DNA of 64,000 nt from Aeromicrobium senzhongii (GTDB lineage: Bacteria > Actinomycetota > Actinomycetes > Propionibacteriales > Nocardioidaceae), in contig NZ_CP060587.1 in assembly GCF_014334735.1 (NCBI RefSeq), positions 2,046,001 through 2,110,000 of the forward strand. Reading direction: 5' to 3'. Shown one piece after another: positions 1 through 9,100 of the stretch. The position numbers were made by a program, and so were the translations under genes. The notes under the pieces are model-generated. The model had not been told where the DNA came from. It searched no databases and was given only the letters and a program-made list of their open reading frames with translations. How positions within the stretch are numbered: position 1 is the stretch's first letter; the number at the start of each line of letters is the position of its first letter.

Positions 1-585
1 GCCGATGTCGTCGACGGCACGCTTGTCGCGGGGATCGCCGACGACGATGACGCCGACCCCGAACGAGCCGGGCCGGCCCAGGTTCCACGGCTCGCGCACC
101 GTCGCGAGACGGTCGCGCAGGTGGGCCACGGCGGCGATCTCGGAGCGGACCAGGAAGATCACGGCGTCCGAGCCCTCGACGACCGGGCTGGCCGGGGATC
201 CGGGGACGAAGCGGCCGGCATCCACGAGAACGTCACCGGTGTGGGCACGCAGGGTGCGCTGCAAGTGCGGCCAGGCCGGACCGAGGCTCTGGGCCTGGCG
301 AGGTCCGGACGCGCCCACCAGCACGTCGACACCGTCGCGGGTCTGCTGCAGGTGGTCGGCCAGGTCGACCTCGTCGCCGGCACGCACCGCGGCGCCCAGC
401 GAGACCAGGCCGCGCTGCTCGTCGAGGGCGTGGTCGTCGGCATCGCGCTCACGCGTGGCGACGTCGCCACCGATGGGGTCGAGGTCGGCCACGACCACGG
501 GCTCGGGCCAGCGGGCCGCCAAGCCGATCACCGCGGTGCTGACGCCCGGGGACCCCTTGGCCGAGACGAAGCTGATGAGCGTCAT
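1..585 (-). CDS. CpaE/ParA-like P-loop ATPase, 3' end beyond window
   Basis: The first 195 codons are visible and the gene runs off the left edge. The N-terminus reads MTLISFVSAKGSPGVSTA, a deviant Walker A (KGSPGVST) typical of the MinD/ParA superfamily, followed about 25 residues later by a VVADLDPIGGD segment matching the switch aspartate region. Family knowledge: such ATPases next to SAF-domain proteins are the TadZ/CpaE partners that place Flp/Tad pilus machinery at the inner membrane. The ATG overlaps the stop of the upstream SAF gene by 4 nt (ATGA), so the two are probably translationally coupled. Inference: a CpaF/TadA secretion ATPase gene should lie just beyond the left edge. It could instead be a stand-alone MinD-like protein. 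Confidence 0.75.
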   Translation of the reverse strand, partial: MTLISFVSAKGSPGVSTAVIGLAARWPEPVVVADLDPIGGDVATRERDADDHALDEQRGLVSLGAAVRAGDEVDLADHLQQTRDGVDVLVGASGPRQAQSLGPAWPHLQRTLRAHTGDVLVDAGRFVPGSPASPVVEGSDAVIFLVRSEIAAVAHLRDRLATVREPWNLGRPGSFGVGVIVVGDPRDKRAVDDIG

Positions 586-1352
586 CGGTTCACCGCCAGG
601 TTGCGGAGCCGGTCGGAGTCGGTCACCGCCACCCCGCGGTCGACCAGCGACATGCCGATGCGGTTGTTGCCGGCCGCGTCGACGATGGCGTCGGCGATGT
701 CGATGGGGACCAGCAACGTCGCGGCCGACCCCTTGGAGTCGCCGCCACCACCGAGCACGCCACCACCGCCGGACTCGACCGGCGGACGGACCACCAGGGC
801 GAGCGCCAGCGGCACGCTGGTCCCCTCGCCCTCGCCGATGCGCACGACGCGCACCAGGTCGCCGGAGTCGAGGCCGTCGGGCACCCGGCCCTCGACCAGC
901 GGCACCGCGACCTCGGCGAGCTTGCCGCCGCCGAGGGGGTTGGTCCGCACGAGCATCGACGTGTCGAGCAGCTGACCCTTGCTCAGCGGGACCCGGGAGT
1001 ACGTGCCCAGGACGCTCGACAGCGCACCCGCGGGGACGATCAGGTCGGAGTCGGAGGACACGTTGGTCTCACCCAGGATGTCGCGGGTGATCTCGGTGCC
1101 GGCCGGCACGTCGGACCGCAGCACCAGGACGGGATCGCGCGAGTCCATGCGCAGCGCGAGCAGACCGGCCAGGGCGGCTCCACCGATGATCAGCAGCACG
1201 CCGAGCAGCGCGAACGCGGGGCGACGGCGACGGGGCGGGGTCGGGCGCGAGGCGCCGGGCGCGGCCCGGCCTCCGACTCCCCGCGCGGTCCGGGCGCGTT
1301 GACGGTCCTGAGCCGCGTCGCTGACCGACTCGGTGGTGGTACGCATCGCCAT
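582..1352 (-). CDS. SAF-domain protein, CpaB/RcpC-like
   Basis: A 256-aa protein with a basic, Arg/Pro-rich N-terminal tail of about 55 residues, one transmembrane segment (AFALLGVLLIIGGAALAGLL), then a SAF domain beginning near VLRSDVPAGTEITRDIL. The C-terminal half contains a Gly-rich low-complexity stretch. This matches CpaB/RcpC proteins of Flp/Tad pilus assembly, with an extracytoplasmic SAF domain. I chose ATG 1352 because AGGGAG lies 9 nt upstream; an in-frame ATG at 1346 is less well spaced. It is followed by the CpaE-like ATPase with a 4-nt overlap. It is transcribed divergently from the EssC-like gene across a gap of about 200 bp. Confidence 0.75.
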   Translation of the reverse strand: MAMRTTTESVSDAAQDRQRARTARGVGGRAAPGASRPTPPRRRRPAFALLGVLLIIGGAALAGLLALRMDSRDPVLVLRSDVPAGTEITRDILGETNVSSDSDLIVPAGALSSVLGTYSRVPLSKGQLLDTSMLVRTNPLGGGKLAEVAVPLVEGRVPDGLDSGDLVRVVRIGEGEGTSVPLALALVVRPPVESGGGGVLGGGGDSKGSAATLLVPIDIADAIVDAAGNNRIGMSLVDRGVAVTDSDRLRNLAVNR

Positions 1353-1536
1353 GTAAGTGGGCTCCCTCGCAGACTTGTGGTGCGCCCCGGGGTGGCCGAC
1401 ATGCGTGCTCCCTCGCTCGACCCCCCACAGGAACCAGCACAGCCTAGCCGGATCGGGCCCCCACGTCCTCTCGAGTGGCAAGGTCGCACGTCGTCTCCGT
1501 CACACCGAACCGGAGAAGCATCGGCGACCGACCCTC

Positions 1537-1542
1537 TACCCT
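1537..1542 (+). promoter_or_regulatory. -10 element (TACCCT) for a leaderless EssC-like mRNA
   Basis: TACCCT lies 7 nt before the ATG at 1550, and no Shine-Dalgarno sequence is present. This spacing puts the transcript start at or next to the start codon. No good -35 is visible. The rest of the 197-bp divergent gap shows nothing else I can support. Confidence 0.5.
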
Positions 1543-1549
1543 GTGACCC

Positions 1550-4500
1550 ATGCGATTGCTCGTCACTGCGGAGGCGGCCTCGTCGGGGGAAAGTCGCGAC
1601 GCGATCGTCGCCTATTCCGCCGCGAGCACCGTCGGGGATCTCGAGTCCCTGCTGCAGCAACTCTTCGGTCAGCGGCCACTCCACGCCGACGTCGCCGACG
1701 TCATCGACCTCGACGCACGACGTGGCGGCGCGGGCGACCGCACCGGTCCCGGCCTGTACCTCGGTTCGCGGCGACTCGACCCGGACACGACCCTCGTGGG
1801 CGCCGGGATCCGTCACGGCGCGGTCGTGGGACTCGGCGGTCCCAGTCGGCACCGCGCCCAGGAGCCCCAGGGTCTGGTCGAGGTGCGGGTCAGCTCGGGA
1901 CGGGGCGCGGGTCGCGTGCACCGCCTCGGCATCGGCACCTGGACCATCGGCTCGGCCGAGCACTGCGCCATCCGGATCGCCGGCGCTCCCGAGATCGCGG
2001 CGCGGCTCGAGGTCGACGCCCAGGGAACGGTCGAGGTCACGGCCGACGAGGCAGCCCGTGACCTCACGGTTCCCGTCCCCGCCCGGCGCGAGCCGCCGAG
2101 CGAGCCCATCGTTCTCGCGGCGAGCGTCGCCACCCGCCAGCGCCGCAGGTTCCGGCGCAAGCGCCCGGGCCTGAGCGCGCTGCAGCAGGGCCGCCAGGTC
2201 GACCCCGGCGCCCCGCTGCCCCTCGTGCGTCTCGACCGCGAGGCCGTGACCGCGCCGACCACCTGGAACGCCGGCGCCGTGCTCGGCGTCGCGAACGTCC
2301 TGTTCGAGCTCGGCAGCGTCAGCGCTCCCGACGCGTCCCTGTCCCCCTCGGCGATCGGCCCGGAGCTGGACTACAACCGCCCGCCGCGACTGCACCCGCC
2401 GGCGCGCACCAGCGAGTTCTCGCTGCCCAGCGAGCCCAAGCGTCCCGACAAGTCGCCGATCCCGGTCATCATGATGCTCTCGCCCATGGTCATGAGCGGC
2501 TTCATGTACTGGCGCACGGGATCGATCTTCTCGCTCATGTTCATGATCCTGATGCCGATCATGATGCTGTTGAACGCCACGGGCACCCGGCGCCAGCAGA
2601 AGGTCCGCTACCAGGAGCAGCTGGCCGAGTTCCACCGTCGTCGCGCCGACGTCGAGAAGGCCGCCGTCGACTCGCTGACCTCCGAGCGCGGCCAACGTCG
2701 GTCGATCTACCCCGACCCGGCCTCGGTCCTGCTGTTCGCGACCGGCCCGCGCTCGCGGTTGTGGGAGCGCCGCCGCTGGGATCCGGACTTCCTCGAGCTG
2801 CGCCTCGGCACGAGCGACCTGCCCTCGGACGTGATCGTCAAGGACTCCACGCGCGAGCAGCACGAGGGGCCGCTGCGCTGGACCGCCCCCGACGTCCCGG
2901 TCGTCGTCCCGCTGGCGCCCACGGCCGTCCTGGGCATCTGCGGACCCCCGGACGAGTGCCTCACGACCACCTCGTGGCTCGTCGCCCAGGTGGCCGCACT
3001 GCACTCCCCCACCGACGCGTCGCTGTGGGTCTTCACCGACCGCACCAACGCCACGGCCTGGGAGTGGACCAAGTGGCTGCCCCACGCCCGCACCAGCGAG
3101 GACCATCCCCGCGCTGCCCGGCTGGCGATCGACGAGGACGATCGCGCGGGCATGATCTCGGAGCTGTCGGCGATCGTCGACCGCCGCAAGGAGCTGGACA
3201 CCGACGAGCGCGAGTCGCTGCCCTCGATCGTCGTGGTCCTGGACGGCGCCCGCGAGCTGCGCATGGCCCCGGGCATGACGTCGCTGCTGAAGTCCGGCGC
3301 GTTCGTGCACGTCTACTTCATCTGCCTCGACCGCACCGCGCGCGAGCTGCCCGAGGAGTGCCGCGCCGTCGTCGAGCTGCACGGCGAGCTGCTCGACCTC
3401 GAGACCACCGCCGAGCGTCACATCGACGGCGTGCGCCGCGACATCGTCGACTCGGCCTGGCTCGAGCGCCTCGGTCGCGCCCTCTCGCCCATCCGCGACG
3501 TGAGCACCGAGGACCTCAGCTCCAGCCTGCCGGCCGCCAGCCGCCTGCTCGACGTGCTCGGTCTGGACTCGCCCACCGGCGACGATCTCGTCCGGACCTG
3601 GGCCGGTGGCGGCCGCACGACGAAGGCCGTGATCGGCGAAGGGCTGGACGGCCCCTTCAGGATCGACGTCCGCGCGGACGGCCCGCACGGCCTCATCGCC
3701 GGCACCACCGGATCGGGCAAGTCCGAGCTGCTACAGACGATCATCGCGTCGCTGGCCGTGGGCAACCGGCCGGACGAGTTCAACTTCGTCCTGATCGACT
3801 ACAAGGGCGGCGCGGCCTTCATGGACTGCCAGCACCTGCCCCACACGGTCGGCATGGTCACCGACCTCGACGGCCACCTCACGACCCGCGCCCTCGAGTC
3901 GCTCGGCGCCGAGCTGCGCCGGCGCGAGCACCAGCTGGCCGACGCCCAGGCCAAGGACATCGAGGACTACCTGGCCGCACGTCAGCCCGGCGACGAGCCG
4001 ATGCCCCGACTGCTGATCATCATCGACGAGTTCGCGGCGCTCGTGGCCGAGCTGCCCGACTTCGTCACCGGCCTGGTCGACGTCGCCCGACGCGGCCGCT
4101 CGCTGGGTGTCCACCTGATCCTGGCCACGCAGCGGCCGGCCGGCGTGGTCAACGCCGAGATCAAGTCCAACACCAACCTGCGCATCGCCCTGCGCGTGAC
4201 CGACGCCAACGACTCCGACGACGTCATCGAGTCCAAGGTCGCGGCCGAGATCCCCAAGTCGTTCCCCGGTCGCGCCTACGCGCGACTGGGCCACTCGTCG
4301 CTCACGCCCTTCCAGAGCTCGCGCGTCGGTGGCCGTCCGGTCGGCGACGAGCGAGCCGAGCTGCGCTCGCGCGGGTTCGGCATCGACGAGCTGGTCGCTC
4401 CGCCGAAGGCCGCCGGCGACGGCGAGGAGGACGTGTCGATCCCGACCGACCTGGCGACCCTGGTCGGCGCCGTCCGTGAGGCGAACGACCTCATCGGGCT

Positions 4501-6109
4501 CGAGCCGATGCGCAAGCCGTGGCTGCCGCCGCTGCCCGAGACGCTCACCCTCGACGAGCTCGAGGTCGAGCCGGCGCCCGCGATCGGCGAGAAGGCGGAC
4601 ATCCCCCCGATCGTCTTCGGCCGCGGCGACCTGCCCCACCTGCAGCAGCAGGAGGTCGCGAGCTGGGACCTGCAGCGCGCCGGGCACCTCGTGATCGCCG
4701 GTCAGTCCCGCTCGGGCCGTTCGTGGTCGTTGCGGACGATCGCCGCCGCCATCGCCCGGCAGACGGCGCCGACCGACGTCCACGTCTTCGGCATCGACGC
4801 CGGCAACAACGCCCTGTTGCCGCTCATGTCGCTGCCCCACGTCGGCGCCGTCGTCACCCGCACGCAGACGGACCGGATCTTCCGCCTCTTCGCCCACCTC
4901 GGGCAGGAGCTGACGAAGCGCCAGCAGGTGCTGGCCGAGCAGGGCTTCGCCGACATCGCCGAGCAGCGCGCGGCCGTCGACGGCCCCGACCGGATGCCCT
5001 ACCTGGTCGTGCTGCTCGACCGGCTCGAGGGCTTCACCACGGCGTTCGAGTCCGTCGACGGCGGCGTGCTGCTCGAACGGCTCGTCGGTCTCCTGCAGGA
5101 GGGCGTCGGCGCCGGCATCCGGATCGTGATCGGCGCGGACCGCTCCGGCATCCTGGGGCGCTACTCGTTGCTCGTCGACGACCGGATCGTGCTGTCGATG
5201 AGCGATCCCTCCGACTTCTCGGTCGTGGGCCTGCCGACCAAGCAGGTGCCCGCGCACATCCCGCCGGGCCGCGGCTTCCGGGCCGGCGAGCGCCCGCAGG
5301 AAGTGCAGTTCGCGATGATCGATGCGTCCGGCGAGGGCACGGCCCAGGTCCGGGCGATCCACGAGCTGGGCCGCCTCGTGGCCGAGCGCTACGGCGATCT
5401 GCCGCGCAGCCTGCGGCCTCACCGCATCGACGAGCTGCCGGTGGCGATCAGCCTCGACGAGGCGCTCGGCCTCGAGCCGTCGGACGCGGCACTGAGCCCC
5501 AGCTTCATCCCGATCGGCGTGGGCGGCGACACCCTGAGCCTCGAGGGCTTCGATCCGCTCGCGACGGGTCCCGGCTTCCTGGTCGCCGGTCCGCCGCGGT
5601 CCGGACGCAGCTCGGCCCTGCTCATCCCGGTCAGTCAGCACCTGCAGCACCGCCGGGACGTCCTGGTGATCGCCCCGAGGCGCTCCCCGCTGCGCGATCT
5701 CGACGACCGGCGACTGCAGCTGTTCACCGGCTCCGAGCCCATCGACGAGATCCGTGAGGCGCTGTCGCGGCTGCGCACCCAACACCTCGTGGTCGTCGAC
5801 GACTTCGAGGTCGTGGGTGCCGACTCACCCCTGGGGCAGCTGCTGGGCGAGACCTACGGCGCCATGCGCGACACCCCCAACGCGATGATCATCGGCGGCG
5901 GCATCGACGAGCTGGGCGCGGTCTACCGAGGCCTGCCGGCCGACCTCAAGCGCGGGCGAACCGGCCTGGTCCTGTCCCCTCGCGCGTCCAACGACGGCGA
6001 CGTGCTGAACGCCCGCCTGCCCCGATCGGTCGGCGCCGCCGTGCCGCCGGGGCGCGGCCTGCTGATCAACCCCACCGGGTATCGCTGGATCCAGGTGCCC
6101 AAGGCCTGA
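1550..6109 (+). CDS. EssC/EccC-type FtsK/SpoIIIE ATPase with N-terminal FHA-like region
   Basis: A 1519-aa single-chain type VII secretion ATPase. Residues about 1-230 look like the EssC N-terminal FHA-type beta-rich region. Two hydrophobic segments follow at about 303-345 (Met-rich), then three P-loop domains. Domain 1 has a canonical Walker A GTTGSGKS (718-725) and Walker B LLIIIDEFA. Domain 2 has GQSRSGRS (from about 1051) and domain 3 GPPRSGRS (from about 1347); both replace the Walker lysine with arginine. Family knowledge: EccC/EssC is the inner-membrane motor that recognises WXG100 substrates. The length is close to Firmicute EssC (about 1480 aa) rather than to split EccCa/EccCb. The start is leaderless, following a TACCCT -10. 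It heads the type VII-like locus reaching to 14776. No EccB, EccD, EccE or mycosin gene is visible nearby. Confidence 0.88.
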   Translation: MRLLVTAEAASSGESRDAIVAYSAASTVGDLESLLQQLFGQRPLHADVADVIDLDARRGGAGDRTGPGLYLGSRRLDPDTTLVGAGIRHGAVVGLGGPSRHRAQEPQGLVEVRVSSGRGAGRVHRLGIGTWTIGSAEHCAIRIAGAPEIAARLEVDAQGTVEVTADEAARDLTVPVPARREPPSEPIVLAASVATRQRRRFRRKRPGLSALQQGRQVDPGAPLPLVRLDREAVTAPTTWNAGAVLGVANVLFELGSVSAPDASLSPSAIGPELDYNRPPRLHPPARTSEFSLPSEPKRPDKSPIPVIMMLSPMVMSGFMYWRTGSIFSLMFMILMPIMMLLNATGTRRQQKVRYQEQLAEFHRRRADVEKAAVDSLTSERGQRRSIYPDPASVLLFATGPRSRLWERRRWDPDFLELRLGTSDLPSDVIVKDSTREQHEGPLRWTAPDVPVVVPLAPTAVLGICGPPDECLTTTSWLVAQVAALHSPTDASLWVFTDRTNATAWEWTKWLPHARTSEDHPRAARLAIDEDDRAGMISELSAIVDRRKELDTDERESLPSIVVVLDGARELRMAPGMTSLLKSGAFVHVYFICLDRTARELPEECRAVVELHGELLDLETTAERHIDGVRRDIVDSAWLERLGRALSPIRDVSTEDLSSSLPAASRLLDVLGLDSPTGDDLVRTWAGGGRTTKAVIGEGLDGPFRIDVRADGPHGLIAGTTGSGKSELLQTIIASLAVGNRPDEFNFVLIDYKGGAAFMDCQHLPHTVGMVTDLDGHLTTRALESLGAELRRREHQLADAQAKDIEDYLAARQPGDEPMPRLLIIIDEFAALVAELPDFVTGLVDVARRGRSLGVHLILATQRPAGVVNAEIKSNTNLRIALRVTDANDSDDVIESKVAAEIPKSFPGRAYARLGHSSLTPFQSSRVGGRPVGDERAELRSRGFGIDELVAPPKAAGDGEEDVSIPTDLATLVGAVREANDLIGLEPMRKPWLPPLPETLTLDELEVEPAPAIGEKADIPPIVFGRGDLPHLQQQEVASWDLQRAGHLVIAGQSRSGRSWSLRTIAAAIARQTAPTDVHVFGIDAGNNALLPLMSLPHVGAVVTRTQTDRIFRLFAHLGQELTKRQQVLAEQGFADIAEQRAAVDGPDRMPYLVVLLDRLEGFTTAFESVDGGVLLERLVGLLQEGVGAGIRIVIGADRSGILGRYSLLVDDRIVLSMSDPSDFSVVGLPTKQVPAHIPPGRGFRAGERPQEVQFAMIDASGEGTAQVRAIHELGRLVAERYGDLPRSLRPHRIDELPVAISLDEALGLEPSDAALSPSFIPIGVGGDTLSLEGFDPLATGPGFLVAGPPRSGRSSALLIPVSQHLQHRRDVLVIAPRRSPLRDLDDRRLQLFTGSEPIDEIREALSRLRTQHLVVVDDFEVVGADSPLGQLLGETYGAMRDTPNAMIIGGGIDELGAVYRGLPADLKRGRTGLVLSPRASNDGDVLNARLPRSVGAAVPPGRGLLINPTGYRWIQVPKA

Positions 6110-6186
6110 GACCCGGCCCAGCATGGTTCGAAAGGCCCGCAACCACGCTATCGTGGCCGGACTCGACCAGAGGGGGGCTGGCGCGG

Positions 6187-6522
6187 ATGGAGACCAACTA
6201 CTACAAGGTGGCCCTGGGCCATGCGATGACGAGGGTCGCGTTCCAACGCGATCTGTTCGAGGGCTCTCCCTCGCCCGCCAGCGCGATCACCACGCCCGTC
6301 GTGGCGAACGACGGCTGGGAGTGCAGCGCCGCCGACGACTGGGCCGACGAGCTGCGCGAGCGGCTCCAGGGCCTGTACGAGGCCTTCGCCCAGGCGCACG
6401 CCGACCTCGCCGCCGAGCACGACGCCGAGCCCGACGAGGTCGAGGACGGCCACCGGCACGGGAACGCGTACCGCCCCCATGCGTACGCGCGACCGCACCG
6501 CAACATCCCGGTGGGCCCGTGA
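6187..6522 (+). CDS. Small WxC...W protein of type VII-like cassette 1
   Basis: A 111-aa acidic, helix-prone protein with no signal peptide. Its centre, NDGWECSAADDW...LYEAF, matches the protein at 11852 (NGGWVCKEADTW...ITEAF), so the two are paralogues sharing N-x-G-W-x-C-x-x-A-D-x-W. The C-terminus is His/Arg/Pro-rich. It has the size and the central Trp/Gly feature expected of a WXG100-like partner protein, but I cannot assign a family. A purine-rich ribosome site (GGGGGG) lies about 9 nt before ATG 6187. It begins 77 nt after the EssC-like stop, and its stop is 1 nt before the next ATG. Inference: a secretion partner or chaperone of the large protein that follows. Confidence 0.7.
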   Translation: METNYYKVALGHAMTRVAFQRDLFEGSPSPASAITTPVVANDGWECSAADDWADELRERLQGLYEAFAQAHADLAAEHDAEPDEVEDGHRHGNAYRPHAYARPHRNIPVGP

Positions 6523-6523
6523 C

Positions 6524-8500
6524 ATGACGGTCAAGATGAACGCCGCCGCCCTCGACGAGGCCATCGCGGCGGCGGGTGCGCTCGCCAGCCGCATCGAGAA
6601 CGCCCGCTTGGCGTGCTTGCGGGCCGTCCCGCCTGGCGGCCCCACCCTCACGTCCCTGAGCGTCCACGGCATCACGGGCAGCGCCCCCGAGTGGCTGCGT
6701 GAGCAGGCGAAGGACCCGCTCGGCGTCGTGCGCGACCTCGCCGACCTGCTGAGCTCCGAGGACGGCTCGTCCGTGACGTGGGACGGGTCCACGACCGGCA
6801 CGATCGCCGACCTCAAGCAGGAGCTGGCCCGTCGCATCGCCGACGACCTCGACGACCTCGACGACGTGCGCTCGCCGGAGGACCTCGCCCGGGTGGAGGC
6901 CGCGACCGCCCTGCTGATGAAGTACGTCGACGACCCCGACGTCACCGCGGCCGTCGCGACGGAGCTGGGACCCGACGGCGTCGCCGCGCTCATCGAGCAG
7001 GCGGCGGCGATGACCGGCCCCTACTCGAACTACCCCAACCAGTACGCGACGTACGAGGACTCCAGCTACGGCGAGGAGTACGACCGCGTGCTCGCGCTGC
7101 AGGACGACCTCGCCACCGCCCTGAGCGGCGCCGTCGCCACCGCCTCGCGCAGCCGCCGGCTCTCCGAGGACTACGGCCGCGAGCTCGTCGAGAGCGGCGG
7201 GCCCTTGGCTCCGGCCGTCCTGTTCGACTACGCACACCGCAACGGACAGGTGTTCGGCTCGGATTTCCTGACCAGCGCCGGCGAGGCGCTGCTCGAGTGG
7301 GAGGGCAGCGGCGAGGGGATGTACTGGGCGCAGTTCAACGGTGATCACCCCTTCGGCACGGCCGACCGCAACGAGCTCAGGGACCCCGTCGTGCAATGGA
7401 TGGAGTCCCTCTCGGACAACCCGCAGGCGTCGCAGGAGGTCTTGCTCGACCCCGACCGGGCCGCCTACCTGCTCGAGCGGCAGTCTCTCGGCGAGGAGAC
7501 CTCCGGCAACGCGGCCGGCATGGTGCTGCAGACCGCCACGATCGACCAGGCGCTCAATCACGGCTCGTCCGGCCAGAACGCCGCCACCATCGCGACCTGG
7601 GCCATCGAGCATTTCGGTGGCGACGCGAAGGCCCAGGACGGCGTCAACGAGGAGCTCGGCGGCATCGTTGCGACCTACATCCGCGACGTCGACCGGATCG
7701 CTTTCAACCGCAGTTCCGCCGAGGGCACGGGGACCTACGGGCCGGGCGGCCTGCCGCCGGGCACGAACTTCCCCGGCGAGGGGTTCCCGCCCCACGGGAT
7801 CATGCTGAACCGCGACTCCCTGACGAACCTGCTGGGCGACATCGGCGGCAACGACCAGGCCGTCTCGGTCATCGGCGGCGCGGCGACCCGGCTCAACGAG
7901 GTCCGGCTGCAGCACGGTATCGACGAGGTCATCGGCAGCGGCGTGGACCTCAGTGGCGCGGTGGGCGTCGACAACCCCGTTTTCGCCGCCACCCGGTCGA
8001 ACGCCGGCCTGCAGGGCTTCCTGTACGACAACATGCTCGAGGGCGGCATCAGCGCCGCCCGCGACAACGTGGCCCAGCGCCGGCGGATGGCCCAATTGCT
8101 GCTCCTGCCGACCGAGTTCGTCAAAGTGCCCGGCGGACCGGTCGGGTCGTACGTCGTGGGCGAGGTCAAGAGCCAGCTCACGAACGCGTTCGTCGGCAAC
8201 GGCGTCTCGGACTCGATCAGCGGCGCCAACGACATGTTCGACGACATCCAGACGCACTCCCAGCTGCAGGCTCTGCACACGTTGGCCACCTCCGACGCCG
8301 GTTTGCCCGTCGGCGACCTGCACGACACGTGGCCGGTCGACGAGCACGGCCGGCCCAAGCCGATCGACGAGCTGACCAACGCCGAGCAGACGGACATCAT
8401 CAACATGGCCAACGGTGGTGGCGACGGCTACGCGTCCGCCGCCTACAGCGGCTCGCTCGACGGTCGCGACCAGCTCCTGAGGCAGTACGGAGGTTCCTGA
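6524..8500 (+). CDS. Large helical protein of type VII-like cassette 1 (DUF6571-like)
   Basis: A 658-aa protein with no signal peptide or membrane segment, acidic and predicted mainly helical. It is paralogous to the protein at 12207. Shared landmarks are an N-terminal VKxxxxxLDEAIAAAGALA-type helix, a TELGPDG motif near residue 150, YGRELV/FGRDLV, DNPQA/ENPQA, and N(A/S)(G/S)LQGF in the last third. From memory it resembles actinobacterial proteins annotated DUF6571; a profile search would settle this. ATG 6524 was chosen because it starts 1 nt after the preceding stop; the reading frame stays open 45 nt further upstream into the previous gene. Inference: a type VII substrate or large structural partner, since it is always bracketed by the small WxC protein and a lipoprotein. 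Confidence 0.75.
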   Translation: MTVKMNAAALDEAIAAAGALASRIENARLACLRAVPPGGPTLTSLSVHGITGSAPEWLREQAKDPLGVVRDLADLLSSEDGSSVTWDGSTTGTIADLKQELARRIADDLDDLDDVRSPEDLARVEAATALLMKYVDDPDVTAAVATELGPDGVAALIEQAAAMTGPYSNYPNQYATYEDSSYGEEYDRVLALQDDLATALSGAVATASRSRRLSEDYGRELVESGGPLAPAVLFDYAHRNGQVFGSDFLTSAGEALLEWEGSGEGMYWAQFNGDHPFGTADRNELRDPVVQWMESLSDNPQASQEVLLDPDRAAYLLERQSLGEETSGNAAGMVLQTATIDQALNHGSSGQNAATIATWAIEHFGGDAKAQDGVNEELGGIVATYIRDVDRIAFNRSSAEGTGTYGPGGLPPGTNFPGEGFPPHGIMLNRDSLTNLLGDIGGNDQAVSVIGGAATRLNEVRLQHGIDEVIGSGVDLSGAVGVDNPVFAATRSNAGLQGFLYDNMLEGGISAARDNVAQRRRMAQLLLLPTEFVKVPGGPVGSYVVGEVKSQLTNAFVGNGVSDSISGANDMFDDIQTHSQLQALHTLATSDAGLPVGDLHDTWPVDEHGRPKPIDELTNAEQTDIINMANGGGDGYASAAYSGSLDGRDQLLRQYGGS

Positions 8501-8501
8501 C

Positions 8502-9020
8502 GTGCGACGAGCGTTGATCCTGGGTGTAGCCGTGTCGTCCCTCCTGGCCGCCAGTGGCTGCCAGGAGCCGTCGTACGACGCGGAGCGCGCGTGCTCCATC
8601 CCCACCGACGTCCTCGCAGCGGTGCTCGGCACCGACCGCTTCAGCGCCCCGTCGGAGCGCATCGAGCGACTCCCGTTCACCGAGACGTCCACGCGGGGCA
8701 GCGCAGGCTGCCGCATCGACGCCGGGGACGTGAGCCTCTATGCCGAGGCGCTCGTCCTGCCTTCCACCGAGATCCCGCAGCGCGAGGAAGTCATCCGCTC
8801 CGAGAGCGACAGCTTCGCGCTGCTCGACGGCATCGCTCGCGCCGACGGCCGGCGCGGCGGCTGGGTGTGCGGGTCCGTCGCCGTCTCCGTCGAGCTCGAC
8901 GGCAACCGCGACGCCGACCCGTCCGACATGCGCGCGGCCATCGAGGCCGTGGCCGACGAGGCGGGCTGCTACACGGCACCCCCGAGGCCGTGGGACCCCG
9001 CGACCACCGGGACGTCCTGA
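8502..9020 (+). CDS. Lipoprotein of type VII-like cassette 1
   Basis: A 172-aa protein starting at GTG 8502, with GGAGG 8 nt upstream and 1 nt after the previous stop. The N-terminus MRRALILGVAVSSLLAASGC is a lipoprotein signal; the lipobox ASGC is slightly off consensus. The mature part has further cysteines (ACSIP, AGCRI, WVCG, AGCY), which suggests disulfides outside the membrane. No enzymatic motif is visible. It holds the same position as the lipoprotein at 14177, third in the cassette, although the two sequences are only weakly alike. Inference: an extracytoplasmic partner of the cassette's large protein. Confidence 0.75.
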   Translation: MRRALILGVAVSSLLAASGCQEPSYDAERACSIPTDVLAAVLGTDRFSAPSERIERLPFTETSTRGSAGCRIDAGDVSLYAEALVLPSTEIPQREEVIRSESDSFALLDGIARADGRRGGWVCGSVAVSVELDGNRDADPSDMRAAIEAVADEAGCYTAPPRPWDPATTGTS

Positions 9021-9062
9021 CGGGTCAGTCGACCTCGGTCACGGATGCTCCTGGCAGGAAAA

Positions 9063-9092
9063 GACGCCCGGCCCCTAGGGGAGCCGGGCGTC
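9063..9092. terminator. Stem-loop terminator after cassette 1
   Basis: GACGCCCGGC pairs with GCCGGGCGTC around an inner CCCT/AGGGG stem carrying a one-base bulge. It lies between the + strand lipoprotein stop and the - strand WXG100 remnant. It is a diverged copy of the perfect hairpin at 10876-10905, so it was probably duplicated together with the WXG100 unit. There is no U-tract, as is common in actinobacteria. Confidence 0.6.
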
Positions 9093-9100
9093 CAGTCGGG

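Noticed and set aside
1190-3688. An 832-codon - strand frame opposite the EssC-like gene
   Set aside because: Composition and position mark it as a shadow of the real gene; it has no start signal.
6118-6170. tRNA-like GGTTCGAA stretch after the EssC-like gene
   Set aside because: No cloverleaf arms or acceptor stem can be built around it.
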